From NCBI GenBank assembly GCA_019055375.1, contig JAHQIW010003833.1, positions 186,001 to 250,000 on the forward strand: 64,000 nucleotides of DNA, in the 5' to 3' direction. Source of the DNA: Parelaphostrongylus tenuis. Lineage: Eukaryota > Nematoda > Chromadorea > Rhabditida > Metastrongylidae. The notes below the pieces were generated by a model. It saw nothing but the letters and a program-made list of their open reading frames with translations. It did no database searches and was not told the origin of the DNA. Positions within the stretch are counted from its first letter, which is position 1, and the number at the start of each line of letters is the position of its first letter. The translations under genes were made by a program, and so were the position numbers. Positions 30,680 to 42,109 of this stretch are shown here, one piece after another.

Positions 30680-31170
30680 GGAAAACAAACTTACACCATT
30701 AGTTCTCCTTTCACTCTCCATATCACCTTTTTTCCAAGCTGTTAGATTATATTTTCCCAACGTTCTGTGCCCTCATGCTGCCTCTGAAACTAATTGAAAA
30801 GTCAAAATCACCTAGGTGTAAGGATGCTTATGAGCAGTTCAATAGAATTATTTGAAGAAATAATAAAAAGAACGTAGGTTAACACAGACGTGTCTTGAGA
30901 TTTCATGCCAAAACTACACTGTTGCACGAGCCCAACAAACTGTGTGTTGGGTTCAGTTGATCGTGAAAAACAAGAACTCACACCAATCATCCATAAATGA
31001 CCCTTCACATTCAGGTGCGGGATCCTTCTCTCTTATACCTGATTACGCACTCAAGAAGGATGAATATAAGTTTAGCAGAACTATACGGTACGTGAACGTG
31101 TTTATCTCTTATGAACACCTTACGAAATACGTCCATGTGGACACATTGGATAGGAGAATGTTTCCTGCAA
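30680..31170 (-). pseudogene. N-terminal-like exon pair, unit 3 (decayed)
   Basis: Exon 31,092-31,136 encodes MDVFRKVFIRDKHVH (phase 0, donor GTACC) behind a TTGCAG acceptor. The second exon near 30,690-30,780 (HEGTERWENII then TAA) is stopped early. Same arrangement as units 1 and 2. Confidence 0.4.
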
Positions 31171-31639
31171 TGACATAGATTATAGGAAATATGTCATACT
31201 AAATATCAACAAAATGTGTAGAATTAACGTCTCCAAATATCCTGAAGGGAAGCATGTAATGAATCGTTGTTCAGTAAAGTACCAAAGGAACATGTGAGCA
31301 CCTTTACCTCAAGGGAAACAAATTTCAGCAACTCATTTATTTCGTCTACAACAGATTTACACATTTGATGCAGTAATTTGACTATCTCATTCACTTCTTT
31401 TCAATGTATGTATACTGTGCATGTGATTTGATTTGTGTGTACAAAGTTATGCGTTATGGATCGTCAAATAACCTATAATACAACGATCAAACGACGTATT
31501 GAACTGACTAAATTGGTTTGATAAAGTACATGATGAACACCATGAAAACGTTCTGAATGTGGATAAGGCTTGAATGAACACGATAGAAGAAAGTCCTGCA
31601 AGGGATATACGACATTGAGAGAAGAAAACATCAAAGGGT

Positions 31640-34600
31640 TCATATTTTCTTGACGTCGACTCCCGCGTTGCGATCACGAATAATTTTCTTACGGGTAAAA
31701 ATATCACTAGAGATAACGATTATGGTTACCACAGTAAAAGCAGTAATGATGAAAACAGCACGCATACGGTCGTGCATTCGACTCATCGTCCCACTCCTGC
31801 AAATTTCCCGAGATAAACTCCAAGGTTAACAACTGGAAATTATCAGTAGTGATAAGTTTATATATAACACCTTGGTTGAGAAAATTTTCAAAAAACAGCT
31901 GATAAATAAGACAGGTCGAAGAACTGCATAATAGCAGTGGTTTTTGGCATCACTTCCGGATACTTACGGAGAGATTGCACCTTATTGAAAATCATAATGC
32001 TTTTGTTCTCGAATGGATTTAGTTATGATGGGTGTTTTATGTCCACTACACCAGGATGTTTCGAAAAGTCTAGAACTTATCTGGAGTTCAAGAAAACGAG
32101 AGGAGAAGACTGTCAAGTACAATAAATAACGAATGACTAGCAGTAATAAGATTCTCCTTTTTTAGTATATTGAAGTGAGCCTATTTTTGTTGAGTAATGG
32201 ATTTAGAATCTCTTACGCAACGTATTGTGGAATATCATCTTGTCTTTGGTATAGTCTCGTGAGTACCAAGAAGCGCCTCTGCCAACTTGTGGGCTGAACA
32301 CCGCTATCTGTAAAAAAACGTTTCAATACAATTGAACATGTCTTATGATGTCATGTAGAATTTGGCTGATGTTCCAGTGGTCAGTGGAATAGCAAGTCGG
32401 AATAGCTAAGCCAGTTGTGATGGCAGTCTTCCTGATACGTGTCGGCAAAGACCTCATTTCTATTAACACTCTGGATACAACAGGCATACGACACTAGTCC
32501 GCTCTGCCGCGTCTCAAGCAGTCAGTAAAGCCGTGTGGTTAGTGATGCCGTCATTGGAGAAGAAGGTTTCTGATTTGATCCGCCACCATGACGCTTCAGT
32601 GCAGTTTTTGGTGATTCTGTTTTTGCTCCTGGTTCAATATGCACATATTACTAATACACCCTATCATGCCATATCTCATATCGTAACACCGTAACAAGTA
32701 ATTGCTGAGTGATAGCTCCGCTTGATGCGTGAAAAATCAACATTATACGTAAGACACAGCCATGTACTACGCACACTGTAGAAAACATGTTTTCAAAATC
32801 CACTTTTACGCCACTGTCGAAAAACGCACGAAAAGAATATGCGTTGTTACCTTATGAATCAATGTACTGTATCAAAAAGTAAGATGTAAGAAAACAGCGT
32901 TTTTTCATATAATAGTACTCAATAAAATAGCCTCAGTATCAATCAGCACCGAAAATGACATTAGAAATCTGATATGAAAAGTCGTAGTAGGGAATCAAAC
33001 CAAGAACCTTCTTCACAATAGCCAGCATCACTGCCCACTCGTTACACGGTCGCGCAGTAGGTCTATTAGCGTCGTGAACTTATCTTACCTAAAGTGTTGA
33101 TGCTCAGACATTGCTCGCATGTGATAGAAAGCTGCAGATGTCCTAGTATGAAATTCAAGATAAAACCTAAACCAAGCTATCATCCAACGCTTCAATCGGA
33201 GGAGAAAATCCTAGTGATGTCGGCCTCAGTCCCAACAGAGAAAGAGCTGTCAAAAGACCCCAACTAAACACTGTCACTTCTAGGAACAGCAGTTTCAAGA
33301 CGACAGAATGAATGAAAGAAGTATGCCACTATGACGGAGATTTCACTCATATCAATGTAGTACAATGGAACAGTCGACTTACAGAATTGACATATGAAAT
33401 AGGAAAGAAAGTATTGGAATGGAAGGCGAAACTAGCTGCCCGAAAAGAAAACGAGTGAACAAACGGGACTTTTTAAAGAAAAACACATTGGAATCAGCAA
33501 TTCATCACTGTTGTCTTTGTGGCTGAACGTCGTGAATGCATTAGAAGTTCTCAAAATCAGTTATTATATTCAGAAGAAGGGGGAGTAGCCTGAGTGGTTG
33601 ATAATAGAGGCTACCAGACTACCAGGAAGCAGGGTGCTAGTCCTATCCCCGCTCCAAAACTCCTGCTCTCTTGAAATCAGTCAGCGATTTCTACCTCGTA
33701 TTCCTCCGAGATTACAAAAAGTTTGAGCCAACAACATTCTATTTACGAAGAAGATGGATCCCTATGCAGCAGTTGAAGTAACACGCGAAAGCTGAAATTG
33801 GACGCTGAAGCACTGAGATCCGCAAAGTGCAGTGTTAGACGGGTTGTATAGAATAAGGAAAATGAATGATCGTAATATAATCTCGTAATCTACGCTCTAA
33901 ACGGATTGAGGTTATAAGCATAAATAATGAACTGAGGATAGTATGCTGAAAAGGGCGTTGGAAAGGAGATGACGTTTTGTACAAATTCCCTCGTAGCAAC
34001 AACGCAACATGTCGTTTGAAAGGACACGAATGAAAGGAACCCATAGCTGTTCAAAACTCTCCTCTCCCAACGATCCTTTTTTAGTAAAAATTGCGCGAGA
34101 TTTCTACTTCTTCCATCAAAATCGATGGTCAACATTCCGGCGTTTTCGCCTTCATCAAAGCAGCCTAAGTGATTTGATAGGAAAGGTTATAAATCATCAT
34201 CTTTGTGCAAGTCCTCTTTAGGAAAAGGACATATCATGAGGTATTACCAGATCATGCGAAATTCGATGTCATTTTTAATCATTTTAATGTTAATTGGCCA
34301 TTTCTAATTTCATCACATTTCTAACACGTTCTCGACAACGGACATTTGATTGAACTCACTTTCATGACCTCATTAGTGTGCCTCAAAAAACCCATCGTGT
34401 CAGTCAACTGCTTCTCCAAAATTTCGACTGCTATGAGAGTAGTTCGTGAAAGTTTGCACAAGAATTGAATAAATTTTATACATTACATTTAAGAGGAGTA
34501 TATTCAACTCCAGAGATTGCCGTGCCGATGCTGGCAACGTAGACGAAGAAACAATCTTCAAATTCATTATATCTTGAAAGAGTTGACATATAGCAAACAT

Positions 34601-36076
34601 ATTTTTCCGGAAAGCGCATACTACGATAAGGAGACTATCGATTCTGCACAAAGATGTCGAAAATTTCGTAGAAAAAAAAGAGACTATATTGCTCTCCAAG
34701 TTATGCGTGACAGCAATATAGTCTCTACACAGAACGTTTTGATTCTACTGCTCTTGAGAGATAAGGACTCCGAAAAGCTTGCTGGGAACTACAAGGGAAT
34801 GTGTTTACCGTTGGCTGGACCTCCCAAAACTGCAACGAAGACGCACTCCTAAAGTTATAGCGCGAAGTATTCATAACTACAAATATAAAACTCTAAAATC
34901 TTTTCACAGCTGCTTCCTTCAGTGCTACTTCTGCGTTGAGCTATACTAGTCACCTTTTCAAAAGAGAGCGTAAAATGACTGCAGCAGCACCAAGATCAGA
35001 TATGCAGTTTGGAACAATTCATGGATTCTCCTCAGTTCTCAGTTTAGGAAGTGTTAGTGTGGAAAAACAGAGGACGTTCGGGAAAAGTTTCGAGCACTTT
35101 CAACTATGATCAAAGCACCCTGCGATAAAAGGTGGAAACGTAACACTACAACATTCCAGCAACTGGAGGTGATACTTGACTCAAGTCAGCGGTCTAGGCT
35201 TATTGAGTATCTTATCACTACTGGTGCACAACGGATAGCTACGACTTGTTTAGAAAATAGAATTTTTGGCTTGATACACTGACAGGTCACTGCAATCTAC
35301 TCTATGGCCCAGATATGCATGGAAATCGCCATGAGATTCAATCAATTGGAAAATATAGCTCGTTTGATAAATGTTAGTGCACGGCGATCTATTCATTTTT
35401 TCCCAGGAAAAAAAGTGAATTTCAATGGGACTTGTGCTGGCACAGTCTTCTCAGCCGCTCACTTATTTCAAAGTCTCGATTTTTCTAAGGCAGTGATGTG
35501 ACCAGATCCATAGATAACGTGTGAGACAGAATCACAACTAAAAACTTCTGAAAGTGCAGTAAAATAAAAGCGATTTAGTCAAGCAAAAGCTCACCTGCAT
35601 CAGCTGTCCGAAGTCTTTGTGACTTTTTATGTTCATCGAACAATTCTCTCCTTGCATAAGAAGGCGTCTCTTTTGGTGTTTCATGCTCAGGGAACAGTTT
35701 GCTCTTTGGGTAAGGAGTTTGCCCTGGTTCCGACTGGTCTTCTCCCTCAACCACGTACAGATTTAAAACTCGAGAAAAGGTCCACACAAAAAACACTTTC
35801 AAATCACGTTGCAATTCTTTCAAGTTCAGAACTATAAATAAGAAAAATTTTAGGTCGTCAAGAGAAACTTGGGATGAAACTTCTGATTCCGGCGAATTAC
35901 TGCAAGAAACGCCTAGAAAATGTATGGTTATAAGTGGTAGCGAATGCTTTATATGATAGCCCGCCAGTTCTTTTAGAAAAATTTTAGTAGGTCGCTCGTG
36001 TGCGATGGAAACGCATCACCGAAATTCTCACCTTGTTCGGCGCTCTGTTCGCTTCAGACTTTTTGTCCGAACACAT
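31640..36076 (-). CDS. FAM162/UPF0389-like membrane protein, array gene 3 (enlarged exon 2)
   Basis: Exons 36,032-36,076 (MCSDKKSEANRAPNK, donor GTGAGA), 35,595-35,745 (donor GTGAGC), 32,217-32,307 (acceptor TTACAG, donor GTAAGA) and 31,640-31,796 (acceptor TGCAG, stop TGA). Phases match, giving 147 residues. Exon 2 is about 51 bp longer than in the sister genes because a 17-residue unit is repeated: PYPKSKLFPEHETPKET followed by PSYARRELFDEHKKSQR. Exon 3 keeps QPTSWQRRFLVLTRLY and DIPQYVA. Exon 4 reads MSRMHDRMRAVFIITAFTVV with one membrane helix, ending AGVDVKKI. It is the most diverged of the four in the N-terminus and the helix. Its promoter side is mirrored in the large palindrome. Confidence 0.68.
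32520..32625 (+). repeat. tRNA-like SINE head, S3 type
   Basis: A-box 'gccgtgtggttagtgatgcc', B-box 'ctgatttgatccgcc'. In intron 2 of array gene 3. A second, minus-strand S3 head is at about 32,985-33,062 ('gcgtgtaacgagtgggcagtg', 'ttggtttgattccc'). Confidence 0.55.
33110..33320 (-). other. Conserved intron-2 block, unit 3
   Basis: Counterpart of 25,685-25,880. The minus strand reads 'ctaggacatctgcagctttc' followed by 'tatcacatgcgagcaatg', with 'gtcgtcttgaaac' upstream. The ATG seen in some copies is changed to ACT here. Confidence 0.4.
33580..33810 (+). repeat. tRNA-like SINE, S3 type
   Basis: A tRNA-like head ('gtagcctgagtggttgataa', 'gtgctagtcctatccccgc') joins a body containing 'attcctccgagattac' and 'gcagttgaagtaacacgcg', which recurs at 26.2, 36.5, 37.7 and 41.5 kb. 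Confidence 0.6.
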
Positions 36077-36429
36077 TCTTTTGGGAAAGACTTTGGTAAA
36101 AAATATGACGAAAAGATTAACAGTGATCGACGTTCCGCAGTACAAGCCAACATTCTGAAATATCACTATCTTATTCTCGTATTCAAAAGATCAACAAAAG
36201 GATGACTGATTAGTGGAACTTGCACGAGAATCAAAGAATTAAACTAGATTCCTTCCAGCATCATAGACTAGGCGGAAGAATAATAAAACGCAAGCATTGA
36301 GAGCCTGGAGAGCGCGTTTATAAATGATGTAATGTATCAGAGATATGCTGAAAAGCAAAGTGCCGCTTCGAACCTTCCCCATATCCAACCGAACATTTTC
36401 TTGCTTCAGTCAATCAAGCTAGCTCCGAT

Positions 36430-37800
36430 TTTGCATGAGGCCTCGTCTCGATCGGCGTTCTACGACATTCTTTAAGAAAGCGAAAACCTAAAGAAGCAGT
36501 CGAAGTAAGCGAATGTTCGGGCCTCTGTGGAAGACGAATGCGAAAAAACGTAAACAAAAAAAGTCGGGACACGCGCAGCGAACTCTGATCACTGATGTGT
36601 GTGCGTGTGCATGTTGTGTGTGTGTTGTGTGTCGTGTGTGCGTGTGTGTGTGTGTGTGAAACACCCCTTACCGCTATCATATTTGCATAACAACTAGCAA
36701 ATCAATATAATGCCGTAGTAAACAAGGTGTGGACGAATTGTCCGCTCAATGAGATGGCGCAGTACACATCGTATGAACGAGTTGCATTCTAATTGTGAAA
36801 AATCGAAAACGTGCAGTGTTAGTCATGGATGTTGATCGTATAGCTCATTTCGGTTGCGGCGCCCGAACCTGCGCTTACTGTGACGCCTATGGTGCTCATA
36901 CCTCCCAATCACCAGTTCCGAAGGAGCCGAGCCCCCTCTAATTGTTATCGCCGTTCTCTAAACTGGGTTTTTTCTTCCTTCGTGTTCTCAAAAGAGTCAA
37001 TGGTTTTTTTATACCCCATGTGTAGTCCGTGTTCTTTTATACATTCTTCTTGAGTACGTCGCTGTGTGCCTAGCCTTAAGTGATCACACTGCTCATTGTG
37101 TGTTCATTCAGTTCATTGTAATATTTCTAATAAATGATATTACACTGGCCTTTTTCGAGTTTTCTACTCTCTCATCGTATGCAGACCCAGAAGTCATCAC
37201 AGTGATTGAAAGACTAGAAAACAACGAATATATTGCCAAAAAGTCGTCTTGCACACTCCATGCCATGCTGATTCGTCGATGATTCCCGGGGCTATTTCGG
37301 AATTGGTAACTTATAACCATAGGTGTCACAGTAAGCGCAGTGGAGAATTCGGGCATCGCTACCAAACGGTGTTGCACGATCGACATTAATCACTAACACT
37401 GCAAGTCTCCGGTTTTTCGCCATTAGAAGACAACTCGTCACTTGATGTGCACTGTGGCATCTGATTGAGCGAACAACTCGTCCATACGATGCTTACCACG
37501 GCATCAAATTGATTTTCTAGTTGTTATGCAAATACGATAGTGGGTTCGGGTGTTTTACACACGCACAAGCACTCACATACACTCAGACTCGTAAACACAC
37601 ATACACACACGCACACACGTACACACGCGTACACAGATGATTGCGCGTGTATCGAATTTTTTTCTATACGTTTTTTGCATTCGTCTTCCACGGAGGCTCC
37701 AAACATTTCGCTAATTTCATCTGATCCTTGAGGACTTCGCTTTTTTATGAATGTCGTAGCACGCCGATCGAGACAACTTCTTGCAATATCAGAGCACGGG
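36430..37800. repeat. Inner palindrome arms with GT microsatellites
   Basis: Left arm 36,430-36,905 and inverted right arm 37,320-37,800 match in detail: 'cgatcggcgt(t/g)ctacgacattc', 'gtggaagacgaatgc', the GT tract, 'catatttgcataacaactag', the 'cgtatg(a/g)acgag' motif, 'gcagtgttagt' and 'gcgcttactgtgacgcctatg'. Related single arms occur at 28.4 and 15.9 kb, so this arm sequence is also a dispersed repeat. Confidence 0.8.
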
Positions 37801-38099
37801 CCAAGGCATTCCAACGCATTCAGTTGATAAATTGAAGCTAAAAAGTGTTAGGTATGGGAAAAGATGATCGGTACGGCGTTTTGCTTAACACCATATGTCT
37901 AATAACTACATCGTTAGCCACTGCGCTTTCCCGCCCCCTCAATGCTTGTTTTATTATTTTATACACTTAGAGTTTGATGTTGGAGGGATTAGTAATATCT
38001 AGTTTAGTTCTTTGATTCGTCATGCTAGTTGATTCGTCATGCTTCCATTGATCGATCATCCTCTTTTCATCTTCTAAGTAGAAGAATAAAATAATGTTA

Positions 38100-38312
38100 T
38101 GCCTGATAATAGTTTTCTTGAGCCACGCATGTCGTCTGCTATAGGACACTTATGGAGCCCGATACACGATTTAGACCTTGTATAATTATGTGTAAGTCGC
38201 CTTATAAGAGACGACATGCATGGCTCAAAAAATCATTACCAGACGTATTCGATTATGAGCGTGGTCTTAAGAAAGCACTCGAAACGAAACGTAAAATAAT
38301 GATATTCTAGAA
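38100..38312. mobile_element. Decayed hammerhead-type element, rearranged as inverted repeat
   Basis: The left part ('ttgagccacgcatgtcgtctg ... ggagcccgatacacga') matches the plus-strand reading of the 24,050 element. The right part (38,197-38,312) carries the same 'gagccatgcatgtcgtctc' in inverted orientation, then the inverted element end ('gcgtggtcttaagaaagcac'). The ribozyme region keeps only its 3' third ('cgatacacgatttagacc'). It lies just upstream of the inverted exon 1 copy. Confidence 0.5.
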
Positions 38313-38389
38313 TGCTGGCTTGTGGTGCGGAACGTCGATCACTGCTGCTCTTTTCGTCTTATTTTTCACCAAAGTTTTTTCCAAAGAGA

Positions 38390-38888
38390 ATGTATTCAGA
38401 CAAAAAGTCTGAAGCAAACAAAGCGCCGAACAAAGCACCGAAAAAAAACGCCGAGCAAGGTGAGCATTTTCACAATACGTTTCATCGTACACGAGCGACC
38501 CACTAAAAGTTTTTTATGAGAATTGCGGACTATCGTTTATAGCATCGCAACCAGTTATAACCATGCCTTTCCTAGGCGTTTCTTGCATTATTTCGCCAGA
38601 ATTAGCAATTTCGTGCGGAATTTCTGCTGTATTTTTTTTCTTATTTGTAGTTCTAAATTGGATTGAAACATGAGGTTCTGGAAGTGTTTTCTATATGGAT
38701 CGTTGTCAATTTTCAAATCTATTTATGTTTGAGGGAGAAGGCAACTCAGAATCAGATTGGACTCCTTCTTACTCAAGGAGCAAAATGTATGGTGAACATG
38801 AAACACGTAAAGAGATGCCTCCTTTTGCTAAGACCGAAAAGTTTCGATGAACATAAAAAGTCACAAAGAATTCGTGCACCTAATGCAG
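38390..38888 (+). pseudogene. Inverted FAM162-like exons 1-2, pseudogene
   Basis: Right-arm copy of array gene 3 exons 1 and 2, on the plus strand. Exon 1 (38,390 on) reads MYSDKKSEANKAPNKAPKKN but an 8-base A run puts it one base out of phase at the GTGAGC donor. Exon 2 (about 38,734-38,888) has the same enlarged two-repeat design (PSYSRSKMYGEHETRKE, then FAKTEKF) but carries an extra base before GATGAACAT, giving an immediate stop. No membrane exons follow on this strand before 42 kb. It is therefore a partial copy, made by the inversion that formed the palindrome. Confidence 0.75.
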
Positions 38889-40084
38889 GTGAGCTTTTTT
38901 CCTCAGTAAATCGCTTTTATTGCACTGCACTTTCACAAATACTAAGGTGGAATTTTGTCACTCCCGTGGTCTATGGATCTGCTCAGATCATTCCTTCACT
39001 TCGCTCGCTAATTCGGGCATTCACAATAAATGAGACCGGTCGTAGACAGTGGGGCAACACATTTCTCATTTCCCAGTGGTTTTTCTTACTGGTGAAAATG
39101 AGACAGTTCGTCTTGGATTAACATCTAATTGAGGAGCTAAGCGTTGCAATTCATTAAATATCACGAAGATAATCGCCATGCAAATCTGGGTTATGATATA
39201 GCTTGCAATGACCTGCCAGCGTATCAGGCTAGAAATCTATCCTGTAAGCAAGTCATACCCATCCGTTGACCCTCAGCAGTGATAAAAGACTTGGTAAGCC
39301 CAGATTGTTGGATTGAGTCACCGATGACGTTTAGTTACTGGATACATTGCAGTTTTAAGGTACCACTTTTATCGAAGAGGTTTAATTATTGTCGAAACTG
39401 CTCGAAACTTACTCTGAACGTTCTCTGTTTCCACATTAGACACCTAAAGTGAGACGAAAAAAGGAGAAACCATATTTTGTCCCAAACTGTATGTCTGATC
39501 TTATTGCTGACTGTACTTCATTTTACACTCTCTTCTCAAGCGATTGAATAGTATAGATCAACGCAGAAGGAGCACTGAAACAAGCGCTGTCGAAAGATTC
39601 TAGATTTATCATGTTCGTGATGTTTGAATACGTCTTCGGTACAGTTTTTGGAGGTCCTGTGACGATAAACGAATTTCGTGGTAGTGCTCAACGGGCTTCT
39701 CGGAGCTCTCAGAGAGAGCAGTAGAAATAAAAGGTTTTATGCAGAGATAGTGTTGCTGTCCGCGTAACTTGGAAGCGGAGAGGTCACCTTGGGCAGCTCT
39801 ATTCAGCAAGAGTTGGGACAGTATGCATAGTGAGGTTTTTCTACGAAATTTGTATCATTGTTGTATTGAATCGATGGCCTCCTTATAGTGCTATGTGTAC
39901 TCCAAGGAAATATGTTCGCTATATCTCAACTCTTTCGAGACACAGAGATCTTGGAGATTGCTTGTTCATCCATGTTGTTAGGGATTAGAGACGACAATCT
40001 CATGGAGATGATTACACTTTTCAAAATTGGGTACTTTTGTGTTAGACGGCGACGAATGAGTATTCGACGCCATTCGCTGAGCAT

Positions 40085-40744
40085 GAACTTTTCTTAAGAG
40101 TGCTAATAATCATTGAAAAGCTGTTTTCTCTGGTAGCGCGGTACGTGGCCGTTTTGTAGAAAAGTATGTATTATATTATTTCAACGAAAGGGAAACATTT
40201 GTGTTTTACACAGGCCTTTTTCCCGCAAGACAGAGCTTTCTTTAGACTACTAGTAATCATTCGATAGCGTAAGATTCGAGATTCCAACGCTGCACTTTTT
40301 CTTTGGAAAGACCGTTTCCTTGCAATGCAACAGGGAAAATAATATTAATTTCAAATGCGCGAGCAAGTGTGTATTGGCTATCCTAAGGGATGGGGGGGGA
40401 GGACGGTGTAAGGTTAAATGCGGCAGTTTCAACACGGCCGTCAAGCGATTGGCTCTTTGGTGAGTCATAAGGAAGTGCGATTTTGTTATTTAATTGGGAA
40501 TAACTGCTTTTCCGTTTTGAAAGAAACTCCAAATAAACATCTGCTTCTAATACTTGAAGATTTTTTTCTACATGTTTTTCCTCCTTTCAGCAAAGTAAGA
40601 GTTTGATTGTGCGGTCGATATAAAACATAATTTTGTTTTAGATTTTACAGCGTTATAAAGGACTGTATTGAAAAATCGGCCACGTACCGCTTTAGCTAGA
40701 GATTTAAGCTTTTGAATGAATACTAACACTCTCATGAAAAGTTC
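40085..40744. mobile_element. TIR MITE, M1 family (~660 bp)
   Basis: The left end 'gaacttttcttaagagtgctaataatcattgaaaagc' style sequence is repeated inverted at the right end ('gcttttgaatgaatactaac' then 'actctcatgaaaagttc'). The inner part 'cgcggtacgtggccg' (40,138) is matched inverted at 40,676 ('cggccacgtaccgc'), so the TIRs are about 70 bp. No transposase. A related copy is at 12,225-12,836, and fragments are near 53,380 and 54,010-54,150. Confidence 0.7.
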
Positions 40745-40755
40745 CTGTCCTGTGA

Positions 40756-42105
40756 ATGGGGTCTAATATCTATTTGTCGCAATGTAGCAGAAAGGAATCC
40801 AAAATTGCAATGTGTTCAAAGCAATCTTTCGTGAATTACAATCAAAACAGTGAAGTTCCGGGGAAGCTGTTGAGTTATGCCTATAGAGTTCATAGGTCAA
40901 ATAGTAAACTAATAAACGTGATTTTAGTCAGACGTTCATTGTCGAAAATTGCGATGATAGTTCAGATCACGATTTTTTTAAACCTCACATCAATTTTGGT
41001 TAAAATACACGATCTACCTTTTTCTCTCAGTAGAATTAGCACAATATCGACACTCATCCCGGTTTTTACGAAAGCAAAAATGCAAAACGTTGGCCGTCCA
41101 TTTTTGGGAGAGAAGGACCAAACTCTCGCAGATTTATTTGAAAAAAAAAATGATAGTTTGTTCAGTAAACCTCTACAAATATCAAACCTCTACAGGTACC
41201 TATCACGCTGTACCTCCGACAAAGGATTATTTCTATTGTCATTCGTGTCTAAGTTGTCATCTTCATTTCAGCGCATTGTCGACACAACTATTCCAGATCA
41301 TTATCTCTACTTGCAACTTTAATCTGCTTTAATCTGTTTAGGGCATAAGTTAGGAAATTTTGTCATAATAATTATCTTTTTTCTTATTTTACGCGACCCG
41401 TTATCACATTGCACTGAACGGATCTCAATGCGTCTAGCATTCAGTTCGTCTCTTGGCATTCGTCTTGCATGAACGTCTCTGTATTTTCGCGTATTATTTC
41501 AACTGTTGCTTGAGGACTCGTCTTATTCATGAATGTTGTGAATAATGGTCGCGCAAAACTTGCAATCTCGGAGGAACGCGGGCAACCTCATTCCAAAACA
41601 GCACTAAGCGAAACTAGAAAAGTGCGGTTTAGAATAACAAAGAAAGACATCACCCCACCTCCTTTCCCACGAACGTTTTCAAACAATCACATCCTGATAG
41701 CATTGTGACTCGACTTTTAGTTCATTTTCAGACGAATTTTTCCATGTACTCAACCGCTACCGGCGGTAAAAATTCAGCTTAAATTTGGCCAAAAATGCGG
41801 TTTGTGCTAGGTGTGAGAGCTGAACGAATTCGAAAAGCATACGTTTGTGGATTTGTAAAGTTGTTCCTCATCAACTGAATGCTAATATAACGGAGAACAT
41901 CTTCAAGATGCTTCTGCCTATTGACCAACTTGGAAAATGAACATAAATACCAATATCAAAGGTCGAATAAAGAGTGGGTTTAAGCGGTGAAGGCTGCGAA
42001 TTCATAAAAGTCGGTTACTTTTTACTCAAAAGTAAATTGTCAACTTATCTCATCCTTTACACACTCATTTAAGCACACAAACTTGCCATCAAATTTGGGA
42101 CTATC
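40756..42105. other. Unassigned sequence
   Basis: A 188-codon plus-strand open frame (40,756-41,322) is low-complexity, AT-rich and without motifs; I do not support it as a gene. A minus-orientation piece of the S3-type repeat body lies at 41,455-41,605 ('gaggactcgtcttattcatgaatgttgtg'). A short perfect inverted repeat, 'actatcgatcttac' / 'gtaagatcgatagt', is at 42,101-42,136. Confidence 0.4.
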
Positions 42106-42109
42106 GATC

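Larger units (their letters stand above)
34490..40030. repeat. Large imperfect palindrome (~2.5-2.7 kb arms)
   Basis: Sequence from about 34,490 to 36,900 is repeated in inverted orientation from about 40,030 back to 37,300. Matched landmarks (left, and reverse complement on the right): 34,560-34,640 with 39,900-39,965 ('atgtt(c/t)gctatat(c/g)tcaac'); 34,940-35,060 with 39,415-39,560 ('gtatagctcaacgcagaag' type); exon 2 of array gene 3 with 38,734-38,888; exon 1 with 38,390-38,458; and the GT-rich segment near 36,600-36,660 with 37,555-37,630. Arms differ by many substitutions and indels, so it is old. The centre (about 36,950-37,280) is unique. Confidence 0.8.

Noticed and set aside
38155..38182. 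Fourth hammerhead ribozyme
   Set aside because: Only the 3' third of the motif is present; the CTGANGA core and one stem I strand are missing.
40756..41322. 188-codon open frame on the plus strand
   Set aside because: AT-rich, no domain or motif, no splice-site or codon-use support; it starts just after a MITE.
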